A stretch of 64,000 nt of DNA from Hordeum vulgare subsp. vulgare (lineage: Eukaryota > Streptophyta > Magnoliopsida > Poales > Poaceae), in NCBI RefSeq assembly GCF_904849725.1, contig NC_058519.1:105202881-105266880 (forward strand). Reading direction: 5' to 3'. Below are positions 44,245 through 56,744 of the stretch, piece after piece. Position 1 is the first letter of the stretch. Every line of letters starts with the position of its first letter. The translations under genes were made by a program, and so were the position numbers. The notes under the pieces are model-generated. The model saw only the letters and a program-made list of their open reading frames with translations, was not told the origin of the DNA and did not search any database.

Positions 44245-46487
44245 ATGGCGTCTAGTGAGGGAAGTTATCATCGTAGAGGTCCTTACTTCGATGGCACTAA
44301 TTTTGCTAGTTGGAAGCATAAGATGAAAATACATATTCTTGGTTTTAATCCTTTCGTTTGGGCTGTTATTCGTGTTGGTGTGCAAGGTGATTTCTTTGGA
44401 GAAGGGCGTGAAACGTATTATGATGCGAGAGTGGATGAACTAAAGACGTTGCAACTCAATGCACAAGCCCGCGACATCATCTTCAACTGTCTATGCCTTG
44501 AAGAATTCAACATAATCAGCCGCCTTTAGAATGCAACAGAAATTTGAGATACTTTGATTGATATGCATGAAGGTAATGATTTTGTTAGAGAATCTAAGTT
44601 GGATGTGCTCCAAAGTCAGCTTGACAAGTTCAAGATGAAGGATGGTGAAGGTGTCATTGAAATGTACTCTAGCCTAGCTCTAATCACAAATGAGATTGTC
44701 GGCTTAGGAAGCGAAGAGATGACTGACAAATTCATCATCAAGAAGACACTTAGACATCTTGATGGAAAGTATGACACCTTGTGCACATTGATCAAATGAT
44801 GCCAAACTACAAATATCTCAAGCCAACTAAAGTCAATGGTAGGATTGTTGCTCATGAAATATCACTCAAGGACAAAGATGAGCTGAACAACAAGTCAAGC
44901 GGTGCTTACGAAGCTTCAAGCTATGCTCCAACTACTTCAAAGGGCAATCTTGTCATTGATGAAGAGATAAGCCTCATGGTCACAAAATTCAACAAGTTCT
45001 ACAAGAGCAGAGACAAAGAGAGAAGCTCAAGCTCAAGACATGATGAGAAGCGTTCATCCAGTCGTGACCGAAATTGCTACAACTGTGGGAAGCCCAAACA
45101 CTACTCCAATGAGTGCTCGACTCCCTACAAACGAAGAGAAGAGTCACCTTGAAGATGAATCTCAAGGGATGAGTCACCTCGCATAGAGGGAAGGAGTGGT
45201 GAAGATCGTTATGAACGAAGACACTCACAGAGAAGCAAGGAATCAGAGAAGAAGGACAAATACACCAAGAGCAGTTCTAGAAGAAGACATCAAGCTCATG
45301 TTGGTGAATGTGTTTCCGGCTCCGAATCTGACAACCAATCCAAGAGAAGCTATCACTCCAACTCCTACTATAGTCAAGATGAAGGTGTTACAGGCATTGC
45401 AATTGTTTGCTGCAATTCCCACGACTTATTTGATTCACCAACTGAGGGGTTCGTAAATTGCTTCATGGCTAAAGGCCCCAAGGTATTACACCCCGAGTAT
45501 CTTGATTTTAATAGTGATGAGGATGACTTGTTAGGAGAAGATGACTTGCTCTTTGATAAAACTAGTGATTGCACTGAAAATGAACTTGCTAATTATCATG
45601 CTAGTCTAGAGAAATCGAGTGATGGTGATAAGAAAGAGATTGAACGAATAACTATAGAATTAAACACTCTTAAGTTAGCTCATGAAATTACTCTAGAAGA
45701 TCATAGGGAGCTTGCAAGAACTCATGAGAAGCTACGCTTCGATAAGCTCAATTTGGAGCAAGAGCATGAGTTCCTAAAAACAATCAATGATGATCTTCGA
45801 AATAAGAATTCTTCTTATCTAGCCAAGCGATTGCTCTTGTCTAATTTTTTTGACCGACTACTCTAGGGGAAGACACCCCACACTCTTGTCTACTTTTGTT
45901 CCAAAAGTTAAACCTAAGAACACTAGTAACAAAGGCAAGAAAGTTTCTTGTTCTAGTAACAACAACACTAAAGCTAAATCTAATGATGTTCTTGCTAGTA
46001 TCTCTCTTGATTCCACTAATGATTCTCTTAGCCAAGTTACACTTGAGCAAGAAAATGATCTATTGAAAGGGATTATAGAGAGAGGTCTATTCAAGAGTCT
46101 TGTCGGAAGTAAGCAATTTGAGGAAATTGTGCGCAAGCAAGGAGGACATCGGAAGAAACAAGGTGTTGGCTACTTCAACGTCAACGAAAATGATTGGGAA
46201 GAAGGTCCATATCCCATTACTAAGTTTGTTCCTCAAGAGGATAAGTATGATCCTCCTCCCCCCAAAGGAACAAGCTCACAAGATGGCCTTCTACCACGAG
46301 ACCACAAGGGCAGGGAAAGCTTCAAGAGGACATTGACTTATTTGAAGAGGAACCCCAAGTCAAGGTCAATTCGATTCCCAAGGACAGTACTAACACTACC
46401 TCATCTAGTGCTACCATAACTCGAAGGATTCCCATCAAGTTGATGTGGATCACCAAGAGGAAGAACAAGAAAGTTCTTGAGGGGTGA
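44245..46487 (+). pseudogene. gag: SIRE/Maximus-like Copia gag, broken
   Basis: The ATG at 44245 opens a typical Copia gag (PYFDGTNFASWKHKMKIHI). Stops follow at about 44527 and 44546, and a change of frame near 44790. The UBN2 core is at 44554-44799 (SKLDVLQSQLDKFKM, then KKTLRHLDGKYDTLC). The zinc knuckle CYNCGKPKHYSNEC (C-x2-C-x4-H-x4-C) is intact at about 45078-45119. After it come an Arg/Ser-rich stretch, an acidic stretch (DFNSDEDDLLGEDDLL, about 45505), a coiled-coil stretch (45620-45800) and a conserved tail with KQFEEIVRKQG (about 46112). At about 740 codons it is long for Copia gag but usual for the SIRE/Maximus branch. Several frameshifts disable it. Confidence 0.85.
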
Positions 46488-47340
46488 CTCCGCCAATGAA
46501 ATTCACCCTTATTCATTTTGGCAAGAACTATATGCAATCAACCTCAACCATATGCATTAGTTCAAGGAGTCACACATTCCCTCAAAGGTAAACGAGGGAC
46601 AAGGTAATTAATGTATCTTTGGACATCAACCCATATGTATTTCACTTCGTGTCCCTAGATATTCTTGCATATGTTCCTTGTGCTTTGGGACTAACCCATG
46701 TAGGTGAGAAGAGTAAGAAACAACACGGATTGCTCCCAACTCAAGATGATCTTCATCAACATTGAGTATCCACCACTACTTCACCTACTTGAAGTCTTCT
46801 ACGACAAAACCCAAGGTTAGTTTATCCCTCTTAGGGGGGATGTCATATCAAGTGGGAGATTTAATCTAAGTCTTGAGTATAAGCATCTCCTAAGGATATG
46901 AACACGTTAATGCTTTATGTAAAAGTGGTAACCCCACTTGTGCTTAAAAGACGAGTATGACCTATGACCAAGTATTCTTACTTGGATCCTAAGACAATAT
47001 ACTCATATATAGATGACTTTTTCATCACCCAAGTGCTTGATAGATGCTAGATTGTTTGTGCATGTTCATCATGTTTTATCCATCATCTTATTGTGTGAGC
47101 ATGTTCGTCTCCATATTTTTGCTCATTCGAGGGCATCGAATTGTTGTTATTTGGCTATTAATTTATCTTTTGCCAATTGGATGGACAAGAATGCCTAGGA
47201 TCCTCCTCTAGCTATACATTCTTTCTCATCTCAAGTTCTATTCGTTCTTAATCACAAAACTTGAACAAGCACTTCTCGATCCCTCCATGTGAAGGAGCAC
47301 CGGGAGTTCCATATCGGCAAAGGCTGCCTTCCAAAACCTC

Positions 47341-47460
47341 TTTGTGAATCTTGGTGTAACCAACCCCACAATCACGATTCTTTGTGAATCTTGGTTTAAC
47401 CAACCCCACAATCTCAGTTCTTTGTGAATCTCGGTGTAACCAACCCCACAATCTCGATTC
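47341..47460 (+). repeat. Three tandem copies of a 40-bp unit
   Basis: Copies at 47341-47380, 47381-47420 and 47421-47460 begin TTTGTGAATCT and contain GGTNTAACCAACCCCACAATC, with only a few differences between them. Confidence 0.95.
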
Positions 47461-48256
47461 CACCAAATTCCAAAGTTGATCTGGGTTTTCAATCTCGGTA
47501 GCACCAAAATCACTAACTCGGTTACACCGAGTTTCCCCGTCACCTGACAACAGAGGAACTTGGTGATATAGATTTTGTCATCTCAGTAAAACTGACAGTG
47601 ACGGGTATAAATTCTGGCGGACCGAGCATTTTGAAAATACCTCTTCAAACACTTCGTCCCCAAAACCAAACTGCCGCACCTGGACCCCTGTTCGTTGCCT
47701 TTGCATCCCCGAGGACCTCCGCCATTGGGATTCGCCGCCGTTGACGGATTCTTCACCACCATCACCGCCATAGTCGCACCGTCACCAAGCTAGGGTACGA
47801 CTTTGTCTTTCTCTTGCAATCCATTGCTCTAATTCATGCGCATTAGGAAATTTTCTCTATAAGCCACCACGTGCAAACCCTCCTATCCACCAGAAATTCT
47901 CGTAGATCAGCGAATGAAAGATTTTTAGGGTTAGCCGTCCGTAGAACACATCTCAGTGACACCGAATTGTACAAATCGGTTCCATCGATTTTGAGTGTAG
48001 GGTTTGTGAGAATGAACTCGGTGAGATCGAGTGATCACTTTTGGTTCCACCGAAGTGATTTCTAAGTCTCTATGAAGAAGTTCATGTGCCTCAATCACTC
48101 CGAAAATCCAGACTCGATGCTATCGAAATTTGCTCTGCACAAAGCTAAAACTAAGGATTTCTTTGTTCAAATTTTTGAAAACCTTCTGTGTTTTTTGATG
48201 CTCAATCCTTTCTGCTCTTCTATATCTATTTCACATGGTTGCTTGTCTGCCGGTCT

Positions 48257-48285
48257 GTTGGTTTTTTGTTTGCTTTGTCTGTCAG
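48257..48285 (+). promoter_or_regulatory. Candidate 3' splice site before the second gene
   Basis: A T-rich tract (GTTGGTTTTTTGTTTGCTTT) leads to TGTCAG at 48285, directly before the start codon at 48287. This looks like a plant splice acceptor and would allow the second gene to be translated from a spliced element RNA. The matching donor was not identified. Confidence 0.4.
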
Positions 48286-48286
48286 G

Positions 48287-50361
48287 ATGTCAGGTTCTGA
48301 AGATAGCCAAAACAACTTCACTGAGGACATTGTTGAGATGGACTCAGGAAAAGTCTTGAGAAGACAGACTCTGATCCTGGTTCTTATGGCTCCCATGGAT
48401 TTCCCAAGGCAGCCTCCACGCACAGAAAGAAGCTTAACTTAGATGAAGAGGACTCAGATTTTGTGCGAGAGGAGACTTCAGCTCCTTAGAAGCTGAAAGA
48501 GAAAGCTCCTGTCAAGAAGACTGCCATGAAAGAGTATGCTAAGCCTACTGATGTTAGAGCTCCTGAATCTGCAAGGCAAGGGATGACAGTTTCCCTTGAC
48601 AATCCTCCTAAGAAGGCTGGTGTGAAGCGAGCTAGGAAGACGACGATTCATGTTGTTGGAAGACCTAATTCCATGTATGAGAACCGTGATGATGCTGCTG
48701 AAGAAGATGAGATCCCAGCTGATGCTCCTCCTCCTCCTCCTCAGAAGAAGAAGCTCATGGCTGATGCCATGCCCAGGACATCTGCTCCTAAGCCTGCTTC
48801 TAAGGCTAAAAAGGTTGTAGCTTCCAAAAGGACTACAAATGATATTTCTACAACTGCCAAGAAAAAAGGTCCTGCTTCCAGTACCTTTGCTGCAGAGAAA
48901 GAAGAAGGGAATGCACATATTCTCAGAAAGCTGAGACCCAATCTGCCACTTCACAATGCTGCTCATCAAGTAGCTGAAGATATGAAGAAGAGGAAAGATG
49001 CAGGATTGAGGAAATGGAGAGCTGCAGATCCATATGCCATAAGGAGAAGAACATCTATTGATCCATGGTTTCACACGAAGGAACAACAAGATATTTATGA
49101 GACTGTTTTGTATGAAAAAAGTGCAGCTGTTAGTGACATGAGATATGTTGACTGGGCTTACATCAAAGCAAATGAAAATTTCTTTCCCCATGTGCATAAT
49201 AATTTAAAGTCTACGGACATTGAAGATTTTGTTGGAAAAGAGAGGACCCCATGGAATGATGAACTGATCATGCAATTCTATCCAACTGTCCATTTCTATG
49301 ATGATGGTTCTATTGTCTGGGTGACTGATGGTCACAAGTATGAATCAACAGTTGATATGTGGGCCACTATCATTGGTGCCCCTAAGTAGAAACATAGTGA
49401 TATTGATGTATACTCTAAACAGAAGATGAGTCACAACTCCATGTCCAACATGTACAAGCCAATTCCTCGCAAGTTTATGGCAACTCACAAGTTTGGCTCA
49501 GTGTACTTCTTGCAATCAGTGATACCTACAACCAATACCATTCTAAGAGACACCTTGATGCCTAAATTAGGTGATGCAAAAAATGATTAGAGGTCACTCC
49601 ATCAACTTGCTGCACCATTTGGACACTCACACTAGATTCAGAGTGATGGACTTGATAGTAGAGACTAGAAGAAGGACTGCTGCTGATTCGAAAAGATCTT
49701 ATGGATATGCCCCATACATTCAGATGCCTATCAATTCCAAGCTAGGCAAGCATGCATATCTACTTGATCGTACCCATTAACCCCTTCAGCTAGAATTTAA
49801 AGACAATGAAGTGGTGCTGGATGACAATGATCCCAGCTCAATTGCAGCTAGAATGGTAGCAGAGGCAGCAAAAGCTGAGGCTGCTAGAAATGTGCCACCA
49901 CCAGTTGCACAGATCAGAACTCAAGCTGATTAAATGGCACTTCTAGTTAGCTCTGTCCAAGGAATGGAGAAGAACATCTCGGAGATTCTGCAAAATCGGA
50001 AGAGTTTGGAGAGAATCATGGAAACAAAGTTCCATGATTTGGATGTCAAAGTGATTGAGATATCTGCTATTGGTGATCAGCTCAAGCGTGAAGTTGACAG
50101 TGTGAGGCATCTAGTTCTACTAGTGATGATGAAGAGTCGCCTCCTCGCACTACCACTCAGTTCAGCACCAAGCCCCGGTCAGCAGCTATGCTAGTGTTGG
50201 AAGCAAGACCAACTTCATCAGCTCAGGCATCTGCACCTTCAGCTTCAGCCCCAGCTCCAACACCTCTAGTATCCACTCCTCCAGGTCCAGGACATTCAGC
50301 ACAAGCCTTCATGGACGCTCTTTTGTCGAATCCTTCATCGACTGCCCAGAGAGACGATTAG
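48287..50361 (+). pseudogene. Second gene of the pol-less Copia-type element, plant-transposon-protein-like
   Basis: The start at 48287 (MSGSEDSQNNFTEDIVEMDSG) is shifted after about 25 codons. From 48526 an uninterrupted stretch of 287 codons continues to a TAG at 49387, and later pieces run to 50361, about 690 codons in all. The N-terminal third is basic, with Lys/Pro/Ala-rich linkers (PPPPPPQKKK at about 48727) and may hold nuclear-import signals. The central part has WFHTKEQQDIYE, ENFFPHVHNN and WNDELIMQFYPTVHFYDDGSIVWVTDG (two blocks), which I associate with proteins named putative plant transposon protein in grasses; this is from memory. The end has a coiled-coil stretch (49945-50110) and a Pro/Ser/Ala-rich tail. 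It has no similarity to pol or envelope. Function unknown. Confidence 0.6.
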
Positions 50362-50428
50362 CTCTATGCTTTTGAACTTTTTGGTAACTTGTTGCCAAAG
50401 GGGGAGAAATATATAGATCATAGGGCTG

Positions 50429-50454
50429 AGAGAGAGAGAGAGAGAGAGAGAGAG
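50429..50454 (+). repeat. AG dinucleotide microsatellite
   Basis: About 13 uninterrupted AG/GA units lie in the 3' untranslated part of the element. The stretch around it (50362-50845) contains no gene. Confidence 0.9.
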
Positions 50455-50845
50455 CTTTTGAATTTATTTGCTCTCATTTGGTTTTTCAAAACTTTGGTCT
50501 TTTGTATGATACTATACTTGTTCCTGTGTTTGATCATACGCTTTGCTTGGTTGATGCTACCTTATTATCTTTTAGCTATCTATGTGATGATCATTCACTT
50601 ATCTTTTTGGTGTCATGTGCATTACTATTCATTCTTATCATGTATGCGCACCACTAAGATATATGTGACATGGAAGAGTGACCCATGATCCTAATCGATT
50701 GTGCACTTGCATTCAAAGGCAAATTATAAATAATGCACAAATTTAGGGGGAGATCTTGCTTTTCACATACTTCTCAAAGCGTCGATGCTAATCATTGATT
50801 ATATCTTTTGTCGAAGCTTTGATCTATATTGTTGTCATCAATTAC

Positions 50846-50860
50846 GAAAAAGGGGGAGAT
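50846..50860 (+). other. Polypurine tract of the pol-less Copia-type element
   Basis: GAAAAAGGGGGAGAT directly precedes the TGAAAGCAC start of the 3' LTR. Confidence 0.85.
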
Positions 50861-52364
50861 TGAAAGCACAATTTCTCCTTAGGGTGGTTTTGATAATTGA
50901 TCACAACATATGCATCATTGGATTAATATGTTTATCCAAGTATATTTCAGAATTTTTTTTGGCTAAAGGCTTATGTGGAGATGCCCCTTGATGCAAGAAA
51001 GGAATAAGATTGGCCCAAGCTTCAAGATAGAAGACTCTTTATTTTATATTTGTGAGAAACCACTTTTGAGTCCATAGGAAATCCAATACTATTAAAAGGG
51101 TGTAAGGTATTAAAATGAACTGGTTGCTCAAGTGCTCATAGGAAAGCAAAAAATACTCAGTCATTTTCCCACACAACCATTTTGTCCAAAGCCACATACT
51201 CAAAATTGGTGCCACCAACTTTCTCATTTCAGCCCTACCAATTTCCATCTGAGACAAAACCCTAGCCAAAGCCACCAAATCGGTGCAACCAAAACCATGT
51301 CGATGTTGCCAAGTTTAGGTGGCCAACTTTCTGTTGCATCGGTACACAAACTCGGAATTTCCAAGTTTGAGTATCAGTGTCACTGAGTTGTGTCATCTGA
51401 CCGTTAGCCACCTTTTCAGTGTCACCGAGTTGTGTATATTGGTTCTACTGAGATTCAAAAGTTGCTACCTTTAGTGCAAGTCGGCACCACCGAGTTCATG
51501 ACTTCGGTGTCACTGAGTTGGCACTTTAGGTGTAACGGTTGGATTTTGGGGACAACCTATATATACCCCTTCACCCACCTCTCATTCGAGAGAGAAGCAC
51601 TCAGAACACACACTTCATTGCCAGATCCATTTTTCTGAGAGAGAGCCCCCTACTCATGTGTTGAGACCAAGATATTCCAACCCAATCATTTGAAACTTGA
51701 TTTATAGCCTCCGCAAGTTGCTTTCCACCAAATCAATCTTTCCTACCATGCCTATTCTGTGAGAGAGTGATTGTGTGTTGATGAGACTATCTTTAGAAGC
51801 ACAAGATCAATGAATTCATCGTTTTAGAACATCTATTACCTTTTGGAGGGTGGTGCCTCCTAGATTGGTTAGGTGTCGCTTGGGAGCCTCATACTTCGTG
51901 TTGTGGAGTTGAACCAAGATGTTTGTAAGGGCAAGGAGATCACCTACTTCGTGAATATCTACCGTGAGTAAGGCTAGTCCTTCGTGGGCGGATGCCGTGG
52001 TGGAATAGACAAGGCCGCTTCTTTGTGGACCCCTTATGGATGGAGCCCTCCGTGGACTCTCGTGGTCGTTACCCTCCATGGGTTGAAGTCTCCACTAACA
52101 TGGACGTATGATAGCACCACCTGTCAGAACCATCCAAAAAATACCGTGTCACCCTCATACGTTTGATCTCCCTACCTTACTCCTTTACTTTACACTTGCA
52201 TGTTTTACATTTCGCTGCTATACTCTTAGAACTGCATGTGTAGGGTGTACTTGACTTGCCATAATTGCTAAAACTGGCCCGCAACTAAAATTGGGAAAAA
52301 GGCTAAGTGTTTATCTTGTCAAGTAGTCTAATCACCCCCCTCCAGACATACTTTTGATCCTATA
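50861..52364 (+). mobile_element. 3' LTR of the pol-less Copia-type element
   Basis: It is the counterpart of 42680-44191, with the TATA box at about 51558. It ends TGATCCTATA, where the other copies end in ACA, so the terminal CA has changed to TA. Confidence 0.9.
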
Positions 52365-53657
52365 GGTGCACCCAGGGGGTGGTCATGCCCTGATGTGTGT
52401 TGGCTCACCCTAGCGTTTCCTGATGTCCCTCTATTGGCTATAAATTCTAATATATCCCAAAACCCCCGGGGAGCCTCCCGAAACAACTTTTCCTCCACTG
52501 CAAGTCTCTGTTCCACCGTTTGCCCATCTGGAGCCATGTCCCGGTGCCCTTTCGGAGGGGGATCCATCACGGAGGGCCTCTATATCAACCTTTCTTCTGC
52601 CATGGTAATGTGTGAGTAGTTCACCATAGATCTACTGGTCCGTAGTTAGTGCCTAGATGGATCTCTCTCTCTCCCTTGATCTTCAATACAATGATCATTG
52701 CATCTTTGCTTTAATCTATTCGATTTAATTCTTTTGTGCGGTGTGCTTGTTGTGATCCAATGAATTGTGTGTTTATGTTTAGATTATTCATGATCAAATA
52801 TTTTAGTCTTCTATGAATTATATATTTTATTCTTATTTGCATGATTATTAGCTTCGTAAATCTCTATGGTCTATTGATTTCGTTTGGCCAACTAGATTAA
52901 TCTTTCTTTAGTGGGAGGTTTGCATTTTAGTGGGTTCAATCTGGCGGTGCTCTATATCCAAGTGACATAATAGGGGACAAGACATGTCTTTGTATTGCTT
53001 CCACTAAGGATAAAATGGTGGGGTTAATTCATATTAATTGAGTTATCTTTGTCTACATCATATCATTGTTCTCCAAGCATTACTCTGTTTTACTTAATAC
53101 CCGAGATGCAATCTAGATAGCGGCCAATGGGTGGAGTAATAGTAATAGGTGCACGCAGGAGTCGGCCTATTTTTTTATGGACGTGATGCCTATATACAAA
53201 AGATCATTTCCGTGAATATATATTGTATAACTATGCACTTTTCTATCAATTGCCCAATAGTAATTTGTTTGCCCACCGTATGCTTTTTACATGAGAGATG
53301 CCACAAGGAAAAACTATGGCCCCGGGATCTATTCACTTGTATATTTACAAACGCTACAATTACCTCGATGCCTTTATTTAGTTTTTTAATTTGCAATTTA
53401 TATTTATCAACTATCATCTACACACTTCATTTTCTTGAAAATAGCGAGTCCAAGGGGATTGACAACCCTCTTGCCCGTGTTGGGTGCAAGTGTTTTCTTC
53501 TTTATGTGCAGTCACTGAAGATGGGGGATGCATGCTACTCCTATTGGTTCTATAGCCTTGGTTCTCACTGAGGGAAATACTTATCTATACTGTGTTGCAT
53601 CACCCATTCCTCTTCATAGAAAACCCAACGTAGATCACAAATATCAAGAAGGATTTC

Positions 53658-53675
53658 TGGCGCCGTTGCTCGGGA
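53658..53675 (+). other. Primer-binding site of element F, tRNA-Asp type
   Basis: TGGCGCCGTTGCTCGGGA matches the tRNA-Asp complement TGGCGCCGTTGCCGGGGA at 16 of 18 positions and lies 11 bp after the LTR end. Confidence 0.85.
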
Positions 53676-53806
53676 ATATCACCAACCTACTATCAAGTAC
53701 CTTCGCAAAAATTATCATTCATTTGTTCTACTCTCTACTTGCCTAGCAATGCTATCTTTATCTTTGTCACAAAAAAACATAAAGTAAAATAAAAATATTA
53801 AGATAA

Positions 53807-54600
53807 ATGGATCATCATCCACTTCCTAATCTTTTCAAAAGACCTAATTATGTTGAACCAATTGCTAGTGAGTTGAGTTCACTTGATTATTGTTATGAGG
53901 CCTTGTTTGAAAATCGTGAATATAAAAATTGTGATGAAGTGTTAAAAGAAATTTATAAAGTGATTCATGATAGTTCCTTGAATTAAAAGCATGATTGCCA
54001 TGTTGTTAGTATAAATTCTATGAATGTCAATTGTGCTAATGATCATGATTGGGGTGATAATCGTGATGTTTCTTGTTTATCTTGATAATTCTAAGCTGCA
54101 TGATGAATCTATTATTGATTATTATATTTGCAATAATACTAAAAGTGGGTTTGGAAGAGCATCGACTTTAGGTAATAATGATCCCACTACTTTTAAGAAT
54201 GATCAATCTTATGATTTTTTTGAGAAAAGTGGGTTTGGAGAGGTCATGAATTTGGTTGCTGTTAATCCCACTACCTTGGAAGATTATAAGACTTGTATAC
54301 TTATGGATCATAAAGAGAATTTTGACATGATAATTATATTGTTGAGTTTGATTATAATCCTACATGTAATTATTATGACAGAGGCAAATATGGTTAGAGA
54401 AATTTTCATGTTACTTAGTTACCTCTCTTGATATTCAAATTGTCAATGCTTCATTCTTCCTACTTGCATATGCTAGACACTTCTTGTCTTGATAATTTTT
54501 TTGCTTACAAAATTCCTATGCATAGGAAGTATTTTAGGCTTAGATTTGTTTTTTGCATGCTTTATGATGCTCTCTTTGTGCTTGAGTTCTTGTCTTTTAT
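53807..54600 (+). pseudogene. Remnant of the private gene of element F
   Basis: The first ATG after the primer site (53807) opens 59 codons (MDHHPLPNLFKRPNYVEP..) to a TAA at 53984. Further pieces follow in other frames, with repeated KSGFG motifs (about 54145 and 54225), and end with a block IPMHRKYFRLR (about 54508-54540). That block corresponds to MPMHRKRVRLR in the gene at 18696-19892, and the gene occupies the same place after the primer site. I therefore read it as a diverged and decayed relative. The small open frame alone has no known domain. Confidence 0.5.
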
Positions 54601-56744
54601 GTGAGCGTCATCATATCCCAAGCCTATCTTCATGGCTATAAATAAAGAACTTGTTCGGAGACAACCCAATAATTTATGTTTGTGTGTGATAACATGATTA
54701 TTGAATCTATAATGATATTGTTTTTATGTTTAAATTGGTGTTTATGCCAAGTAAGGCCTTTGGGATGACTTGAATGATAAGTAGAATTGATACAGTGCAA
54801 AAACTAAAACCTTAGCATCCAGTGCAATTTTTTTGATTTTACTAGAACGTTTTTTTGATCTGAAATATTTACATAGTATTTCTGTAAAAATTCCTCAGGT
54901 CGTCCTACTTCTTCAGAATTTGTTGAGTTACAAAAGTATGATACTTAATTATATCATTACAGACGGTTCTGTTTTAGACAAATTCTGTTTTTTGCTTGCA
55001 TAGTTTGCTTGTTTTGATGATGTCATGGATTGTATTGGGGGTATAAGTCATGGTGAAGTTAAAATATAGTAAATTACGCAATAATAAAATATGAATCCAA
55101 TTTAAAACAGTACCTAAAGTATTTGATATGTTTATTATACTAATGGATCTGATGAAGTTTCTGTTGAGTTTTGTGTGCTGAAGTTTTCATGTTTGGGTGC
55201 TACCACGATGGATGAAGGAATAAGGAGCAGCAAGAGCCTAAGCTTGGGGATGCCCAAGGCACTCCAAGGTAATATTCTAGGAAGACTCAAGTGTCTAATC
55301 TTGGGCATGCCCTGGAAGGTATCCCCACTTTCGTCTCAATCTATCGCCATGTCACTTGGAGCTATATTTTTATTCATCACAAGATATGAGTTTTGTTTGC
55401 ATCGTCATTTGCTTTGGTTTGCTTTTGTTTTAGTTTTCCACAAACATTTTTTTGGACACACCCACTTTAGAGAGACACAAGATCACCATGATTTATTAGA
55501 ATACTCTTTGTGCTTCACTTATATCTTTTGAGCTTAGCAGTTGCTCTAGTACTTCACTTATATCTTTTAGAGCACAGTAGCGTATAGATTTTAAAGAAAT
55601 AATTGCACTCTCGTTCTTCACTTATATTTGTTTGAAAGTTAATAAATAGTGACAGTAGTTTGCATGGGTCATAAGACTAGTCAAAAAACAATAAGTATTC
55701 AATGAGTGCATAATCGAAACCTTCTTGTAGCACATAAAGAGAAACTTTGAGTTAATGATATTAATGCGGTAATGTGAAAGGGCTTGCATGCATGATCATT
55801 GGTTAATAAAAATATCATAAATTAGAGGGTGTTAACTCGTAGTTCATCTAAATATTTTCCATGGCATGGTGATGATGTGTGAGTATTCTTATTCCTCATT
55901 GAAATCCTAGTGCTGTTTAGGTCGGGGGCGTGTGATGGTTAACTCCTCCTAGACTCCTCCCTAGGGGCATGCGAGTAGTACTTTGCTTCGAGAAAGCTAA
56001 TAAAATCTTTCCATAAGTGTGAGTTCTTTATGACTAATGTGAATCCATAGATATGCGCACTCTCACCTCCACATATTTGCTAGCTTTATCGGCATCGTGT
56101 GTTGCCTATTCTCACCTCGAGGATCGATGCAACCTTCGCCGGTGCATCGAATCCGCGTGACATGATAAGATCTATTGCACATAAGCCTCATTATATCTTC
56201 CTCAAAACAACCACCATACCTACCTATCATGACACTCTGAGATGTATTTCCATGCAACTTCCACTGTCACATCATATGACTAGTACCTTCATTGTCATAT
56301 TTCTTTGCATGATCATATAACGTGACATAGTATTTGTGGCAAAGCCACCGTTCATCATTTTGGATACATGTTACACTTGATCATTGCACATGCTGGTACA
56401 CTGATAGAGGCATTCATATAGAGTCATGCTATAGATTTTCATATTGAGTCGTAAGTAAATAAAACTGTGATGACCATCAATTTTAAGGCACTATCTGAGT
56501 GAGGAAAGAACAATGGAGACAGTGAATCCCCCACAAGTCGGGATGAGACTCCGTACAAAAAACTAAAAGAAAAAATAGATAAAGAAAGAAATAAAAAATA
56601 AAGAAAGAAAAAAAGAAAAGAAAAAAAGAGGAGAAAAAATAGGAGAAAAAAGATAAAAAGATAAAAAATGAGAGAAAATAGAGAAGGGACACTGCTACTA
56701 CCACCTTTTCCACACTTGTGCCTCAAAGTGGCACCATGTTCTTC
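54601..56744 (+). other. Noncoding interior of element F
   Basis: No gene is supported. AAGCTTGGGGATGCCCAAGG (55239) and a second related block at about 55300 match, in reverse, 17820-17890 of the other pol-less element. The frame at 55175-55531 arises from this block and has a counterpart frame there (shared words SLSLGMP and GMPWK), but codon-level conservation was not tested. Confidence 0.55.
56560..56688 (+). repeat. Purine-rich (A/G) low-complexity tract
   Basis: About 130 bases of almost pure A and G, mostly AAAGAAA and AAAAAGA words. Reverse-strand frames over it are Phe/Leu/Ser runs and not genes. Confidence 0.85.

Larger units (their letters stand above)
46488..48286 (+). other. Noncoding spacer between gag and the second gene
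   Basis: An autonomous element would carry pol here; no enzyme motif is seen on either strand. The spacer contains three tandem 40-bp units (47341-47460), further TCGGTG/CACCGAG motifs like those of the LTR (about 47490-48060), and a pyrimidine tract leading to a splice-acceptor-like CAG. Confidence 0.6.
42680..52364 (+). mobile_element. Pol-less Copia-type element with gag and a second gene
   Basis: Two LTRs (1,512 and 1,504 bp) enclose 6.7 kb. The flanks GGTGT (42675-42679) and GGTGC (52365-52369) form a 5-bp duplication with one mismatch. The primer site is the initiator tRNA-Met type typical of Copia, and a polypurine tract precedes the 3' LTR. The interior has a SIRE/Maximus-like gag (44245-46487) and an unrelated gene (48287-50361). 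I find no protease, integrase, reverse transcriptase or RNase H, and the 1.8 kb between the two genes is noncoding. It would depend on an autonomous relative. The solo LTR at 56745-58254 is of the same family. Confidence 0.88.
42381..53646 (+). mobile_element. 5' LTR of element F, split
   Basis: The halves are 42381-42679 and 52365-53646, joined length about 1,576 bp. It is homologous along its length to the solo LTR at 11256-12783 (1,528 bp): TGATATGTCTC start, GACTAACCTATTAACT, CTATAAATT TATA box at about 52439-52446, GTGTGAGTAGTTCACCATAGA. The end at 53646 is inferred from the primer site and from that solo LTR. Confidence 0.85.

Noticed and set aside
47341..47460. CRISPR-like array
   Set aside because: The repeats are tandem without spacers, in a plant retroelement.
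47238..47543. Two overlapping minus-strand frames of about 100 codons with internal repeats
   Set aside because: The repeats are the 40-bp DNA triplicate; two frames are open equally, so no coding signal.
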